NCBI GenBank assembly: GCA_029953675.1
Contig: JAMWBK010000003.1
Location: 186,001 to 250,000 of the forward strand
DNA: 64,000 nt
Source: Rhodosorus marinus
Taxonomy: Eukaryota > Rhodophyta > Stylonematophyceae > Stylonematales > Stylonemataceae
Reading direction: 5' to 3'
The position numbers and the translations under genes are program-made. Below, piece by piece: positions 59,822 through 64,000 of this stretch. The notes beneath the pieces were generated by a model that saw nothing but the letters and a program-made list of their open reading frames with translations, did no database searches and had not been told where the DNA came from. Each line of letters starts with the position of its first letter. Within the stretch, counting starts at the first letter, position 1.

Positions 59822-62045
59822 ATGATAACCAGTATGAAGTTGACAGAAGAAAATCAACAGGAGGCTACTGTTCTGCTGTCTGAGAAGTCCTCTATGTTCA
59901 AGGACTGCTCAGCGGCAAGCCTAGCGCTCATTGTATCGAAATTGGAGCTCTTTCAGTTCGCGAGAGGGGAGAAGGTAGGTTTCCAATGCGACGCAAGCCA
60001 TCCGGAAGGGATCCACAGTATTGAAACCTTCAATCTCCCTCCGTGTGTATATCTAACCTGTAAATCAGTTTTTGGAGCAAGGGGTTGCATCAGAGTACAT
60101 GTATCTTATGAGCGAGGGAGAGGTGCTTCGATATCGTGAGGAGTCTGGAGTAGAGCACCAGGTTGATATTTCACCCGGGGGCATTGAGCAAGCGCCGATA
60201 AAGGCCGCTTCGCCGAGTAGAACCTTGAAAAACAGCACAGTTGATTCATCGAGATCTTCCTCCGTCTCTACTCACCGAATTGTCGAACAGGTTGATCCGA
60301 ACCAGCACCTGGCCACGATCAATTCGATGCACTACTTGCGGGGGGATCCAGCCTACTCGTCGGCAGTTTGCACTTCCACCATTTGTAAAGCGTATGCGCT
60401 CAGCCAGAGTCAATTCATGGACACGCTGTCCACAAGACCTCCACTCGCAGCTGAAATCATCACATCACTACAGAAAGAGGTCCGCGAACAGAAAAACGCT
60501 CTTCGCACACCCTTTCTCGAACTGAAGAATCGCAAAGTACTGCGGCCCTCAACTTCTTCTCATCAAAGAATGACATAAGCGGTCTAAGACGTTTCTCCTG
60601 TGTTTTCGAAATCGCACGCAGGACATCAACATCCCTGCAGTTTCCGTCGCAGCGGCTATCGAATCGTACTATAGATCAGCGCTGAATGCTATGCTGAACG
60701 CGAGACTACTCGGCACAAAAGCCGCCTTCTTCCCTAACATGCACGTTCAGGTAAGCATAACCGTAGCCCCAGACCAAGGCCGCGCGTTCTCCTGTCATAG
60801 ATCAATGCAACGGCCATTCTACTGAGACTGTTGCAACTCTAAACATATGCTCGGAGAGTCGAGACCTCGCTTCTTATCAGTGTGTTAATGCCCCCGTCGA
60901 GCGAATGTCTAACCTTGGTTGATGTGACCTCACTCCTTTGGTAGGTACCCGCCCGTGTGGTATATATCAACGGATTCAAGGGCATGCGGGCCTTTTTGGA
61001 CAGGAACGTGAGACCGGAGGAATACACCCACCCTAATGTCATAAGATGTACCGCAGCGGTTGGGCCTGGTATCCTTATGAATCCCATTTCAAGCGTTTTG
61101 GAAGCATCCAATGCTGGTGAGTTAGATCGGCGCGTGTATGAACTGGTACCAGGGCACTCGTCCTGATAAAAGTAACGCTTCTCTTGCTCCCGGTCACAGG
61201 CCACAAGAATCCGGAAAGTATGAGCAAGCGATGGATGCGGGGGTTTGTACCGAGGGCCGTACGTGAGGTCATTTTTGGAATCGGCTTGAATCAGTTGTCT
61301 GACTGGTTCGAGGAACGTTGGACACCCTACTTGACTTCAAAATCCATGGCAAACGCCGTCGGCTCGCTATCGGCTGGTGTAATAGCTGGTTATTTGTCTC
61401 ATGTACCGCACAACCTGTCAGCGTACAAACTGATGGAACCACATAGAACGTACGGGGAGCACTTTCGGAGATTTATCGACGCTTCAGCTCCAGATCATAT
61501 CGTACCGAAGAGCTTACCTCCCAGGTACCTTGCCAAACCGCGCTCCAGTTGTTCTTCACTCGCATCCATATGACAGTCCCACTAATGAAACGCTTCTCGC
61601 GTGTGTGACTCGATGTTGTTTCAGACTCCGAAGCTACGCGAGAATGACTCTGGCAGTGCTATTTCCCCGTGGGTGCATGATTCGAACAACACAGATTGTC
61701 GGATCGTTTATGATTCTCAATGGTACTATCGGATACCTGGCGCGGCTGGATCAGGACAGAATCAATCGAGCTTTCGGAGAGGTAATTTTCTTTCTTCACC
61801 ATCATTTCTCATCGTTGACTTCCTGTTTACTAACGCTTTCCCTTCTTGTCTGGAACCGAAAAGAGCTCGAGCGTGCCAGTGGTGGAGTGAGGGAGCGGGG
61901 CTCGGGCGAAACCCTAAAACGGAGACTACAGATGAGACTGCGAGCATTTTTGAACGGAGCAGTGGTGGAAAAGCACCGCGTAGAGATGGACCCTGCAGCA
62001 AGCAGGAGCCGTTTTCCTTTTTGTCTGCTTGGCGTTGATACTTAA
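59822..62045 (+). CDS. cNMP-binding-domain protein fused to mitochondrial-carrier-like domain
   Basis: Rebuilt from six or more exons. The N-terminal part (MITSMKLTEENQQEATVLL) looks like a cyclic-nucleotide-binding beta roll: FKDCSAASLALIVSKLELFQFARGEK, then, after intron 59976-60069, FLEQGVASEYMYLMSEGEVLRYREE, a Ser-rich insertion, and CKAYALSQSQFMDTL. The phosphate-binding cassette (FGExAL...RxAT) is not recognisable, so nucleotide binding is doubtful. Later exons give VPARVVYINGFKGM, AAVGPGILMNPISSVLE, MRGFVPRAVREVIFGIGLNQLSDW, SLSAGVIAGYLSHVPHNLSAYKLM and LAVLFPRGCMIRTTQIVGSF. These repeat the SLC25 pattern of a helix ending in a Pro-containing signature followed by RGxxPRxxRxxxxxG, but lack strict PxDxxK motifs. 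The last exon is Arg-rich. Subcellular location and transport activity are unknown. The terminal intron (61782 to about 61865) is the least certain. Confidence 0.6.
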
Positions 62046-62212
62046 TCGTTACTAACTGTTAGATAGGAGTCGCACAGTGGTATTGCAACTTACTCAGAGA
62101 TTTATTTTGTTCAAACTGTACAACTGACGTCATCTTCTCGAGCACATCCGAGTGCTGATACAGTATATGCAATGGCTTAAATACGAACACGCCTAAGGTC
62201 TTTAACAATCGA

Positions 62213-64000
62213 TCAGTCCGCTGGAGAAGTCAACGGTCCCGGAGTCTCGATTGCGGCGTCCGAGACATCCTTCTGCTTGCTAAAGAGCGAGGATACCGCT
62301 TTCATGAGCCGGGAATAGGCCACAAGCAGCTGGAACGCATAAATACGGATGTGCATGTTTAGAGTTCTTGACCTGACCTGAAGCGTGGACATCCAGTCAC
62401 CCGGATCCAAGTTGGAAAGACCCTCCTCCTCTATCACTCGACTTATGGTCTCCGCCGTAATGGTCAACGTGTTCAGTGGGGCCCCTAGGGCACGGTCGAT
62501 GCTCCGAAGATTATCGTTTGTCTTCATAACAAGGAGAAGCTCCCTCGGCATGGACGATAGGAGTTCGCTGATCTCTGGAAAGTACTGTTCGACGTACCCC
62601 CTCAGCTCCTCACTGTTGTCCGTGCCGTGTTTCATCTCCAGCCTATCAAATGCAAGCTTGCTTTCCACCTCATTATCCACCCCAACGATCTGATTCCATG
62701 ATTTCAGCGTCAGCATCGCCGCCAGGAGGCGAAAAGATTCCCCATCCGCCCCAAGTCCGACCGCGCTCGACTGAACCTCTGATTCATTTCTAGTCATCAA
62801 ACCATGCCAAAGATGCGCATAATCTATCCTAAATCTGTCTCCGAGTTCTTTGTACAGGCCATGGTCAAGAAGAACCAGCTGTGGCTTGGTCGGCCTCTCA
62901 GGGTGTCTCCTGACAAGAATATTCCCCCCGTGAGGGTCACAGTGTAGAAACCCATGCTTGAAGATCTAGTCCATGAGAGCGCGCAACAAAAAACAGTGGG
63001 TTCGTGGTACCGTACGGTTCGTCTCAGATTTCTGGACGGAATGTCTCAGCTAGCGGTTAGAGAGGACAACTTACTTGATCCGCAAAAGTCCTGGAAATGA
63101 TCCTGGAGACGTCCTTTGGGTCCAATCCCATCCCCATGATCTTGTCAACCATCAAAATTTGGGTGCCTTCCTCGAAGCTCATCGTCAGAACACTGGACGT
63201 CGTCCAATCCCAGTGCACATCGGGCGTAACCATCTCAGTTGAATCTCCAAGGTTGCGCCTGCACCGTTCCAAGTTTTCACCTGTACGGGGCACATCCAAC
63301 GTTTGGCTTGTTCTTTGAGAAACCTCCTACTTAACACAACGGAGGGCTCGAAAGTCTGTCAACACCGCTTGTCGTGTCCAAACGGACATTTTCTCACCTT
63401 CAAGAACAAAATCGAGCTCTTTTGGAAGGTTTTCTGCGGTCTCCTCTGCTATCCACCGGAAGTCAAAGTTTGGGAAAAGGTGGTGCGCAAGACTGACCAG
63501 TGACGTTACAGTGAAGATATCAGCCTTCGACGACTCTTGCAGTCCTAAATGCTGAACTTTTACGGCTACTTTCTGATTGCTGTCCTTTCGAACTGCAGAA
63601 TGTACCTGTAGATGCAGCCGGATGTCCGTCTTTAAGATGCGCAGGAAAGGCAGTGGAAAAGGATCATGGACGTTGTTACACGTACTTGAGCCAACGACGC
63701 AACGGCGATTGGTTCTTCAGAGAACGAGCTGAAACAAGAGTCTATGTCTGAGCCAAATTCTCTCCTGAAAACTTCACGAATTTGACTGATTGACCTCGGC
63801 CGACAGGCAGCCAACAAGGAGGAGAGTGTACGGCAGTACTGCGCTGGGATGACATGATCTAGTTGAGCCAGATGCTGGCCAAATTTGATATAAAGACCGC
63901 CATTCTTCTCACAGAGCTCCAACAATCTCCTTGCACCTCGTTCGTGAGCTAAATTCCGCAATACGTCAGGATCCCCATCCCTATATCGGTTCAGTTTGTA
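62213..64000 (-). CDS. ABC1/ADCK1-type atypical kinase, 5' end outside window
   Basis: Partial gene running off the right edge. Upstream exon: NGGLYIKFGQHLAQLDHVIPAQY contains the ABC1 KxGQ signature, followed by CRTLSSLL and EEPIAVASLAQ (the Ala-rich loop of this family). Then AVKVQH (catalytic Lys), EETAENLPKELDF, a central exon with FEEGTQILMVDKI, and FKHGFLHCDPHGGNILVRRHPERPTKPQLVLLDHGLYKEL, the HCDPHxGN catalytic loop and DHG metal site. The C-terminus ends ETPGPLTSPAD, stop at 62213. The context resembles ADCK1. ABC1 proteins are linked to quinone and lipid metabolism in mitochondria and plastids; the targeting signal lies outside the window. The gene converges on the cNMP/carrier gene, with about 170 bp between stops. 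Confidence 0.9.

Overview
This is a eukaryotic nuclear window. Its protein-coding genes are split by short GT-AG introns, mostly 70-140 bp, and nothing resembles prokaryotic organisation. A Tab2-type photosystem translation factor, a transit-peptide-bearing uroporphyrinogen-III methyltransferase, a YqgF/RuvX-type nuclease and a front-end fatty-acid desaturase point to a photosynthetic alga. I lean to a unicellular red-algal type, but no marker here proves the lineage.

Layout, left to right: a SAPS-domain phosphatase regulator (-, 163-2671); an NRAMP metal transporter (-, 4891-6760); a MYST histone acetyltransferase (-, 8126-9740); a glutathione transferase (+, 11649-12421); a P4-type lipid flippase (+, 13752-17927); a DUF1826 protein (-, 18313-18933); a long gene-poor stretch; a cytochrome-b5 front-end desaturase (+, 23177-24973); proteasome lid subunit RPN9 (+, 26223-28315); an RPA-like zinc/OB-fold protein (+, 28939-29673); a cytochrome P450 (-, 29999-31773); a CDK11/CDKG-type kinase (-, 32576-33889); Tab2 (+, 35438-36654); the TOR kinase (+, 38121-47018); a repeat-rich region (about 47.4-52.3 kb) with a fold-back element, a dispersed repeat family and a tRNA-Glu-like sequence; a YqgF nuclease (+, 52712-53473 or beyond); the SUMT (-, 54137-55473); a gene-poor stretch; a cNMP-binding/carrier-like fusion (+, 59822-62045); and the 3' part of an ABC1/ADCK1-type kinase (-, 62213 to the right edge).

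The genes do not form a pathway. They are mostly housekeeping functions: growth control (TOR), phosphatase regulation, transcription/splicing control (MYST, CDK11), protein turnover (RPN9), membrane lipid handling (flippase, desaturase), metal uptake, and tetrapyrrole and plastid functions. I rebuilt exon junctions by hand from reading frame, GT/AG sites and family conservation. CDS coordinates are start codon to stop codon and include introns.

The most notable observations are: TOR's conserved C-terminus assembled through a 15-nt micro-exon and a terminal exon carrying only 5 coding nt; an algal TOR FRB with Asn at the usual Thr position; a cNMP-domain/mitochondrial-carrier-like fusion; a 1.2-kb fold-back element whose ends are shared with a dispersed repeat family; a perfect 23-bp-arm hairpin; and a stray 42-bp copy of flippase exon sequence upstream of the flippase gene.
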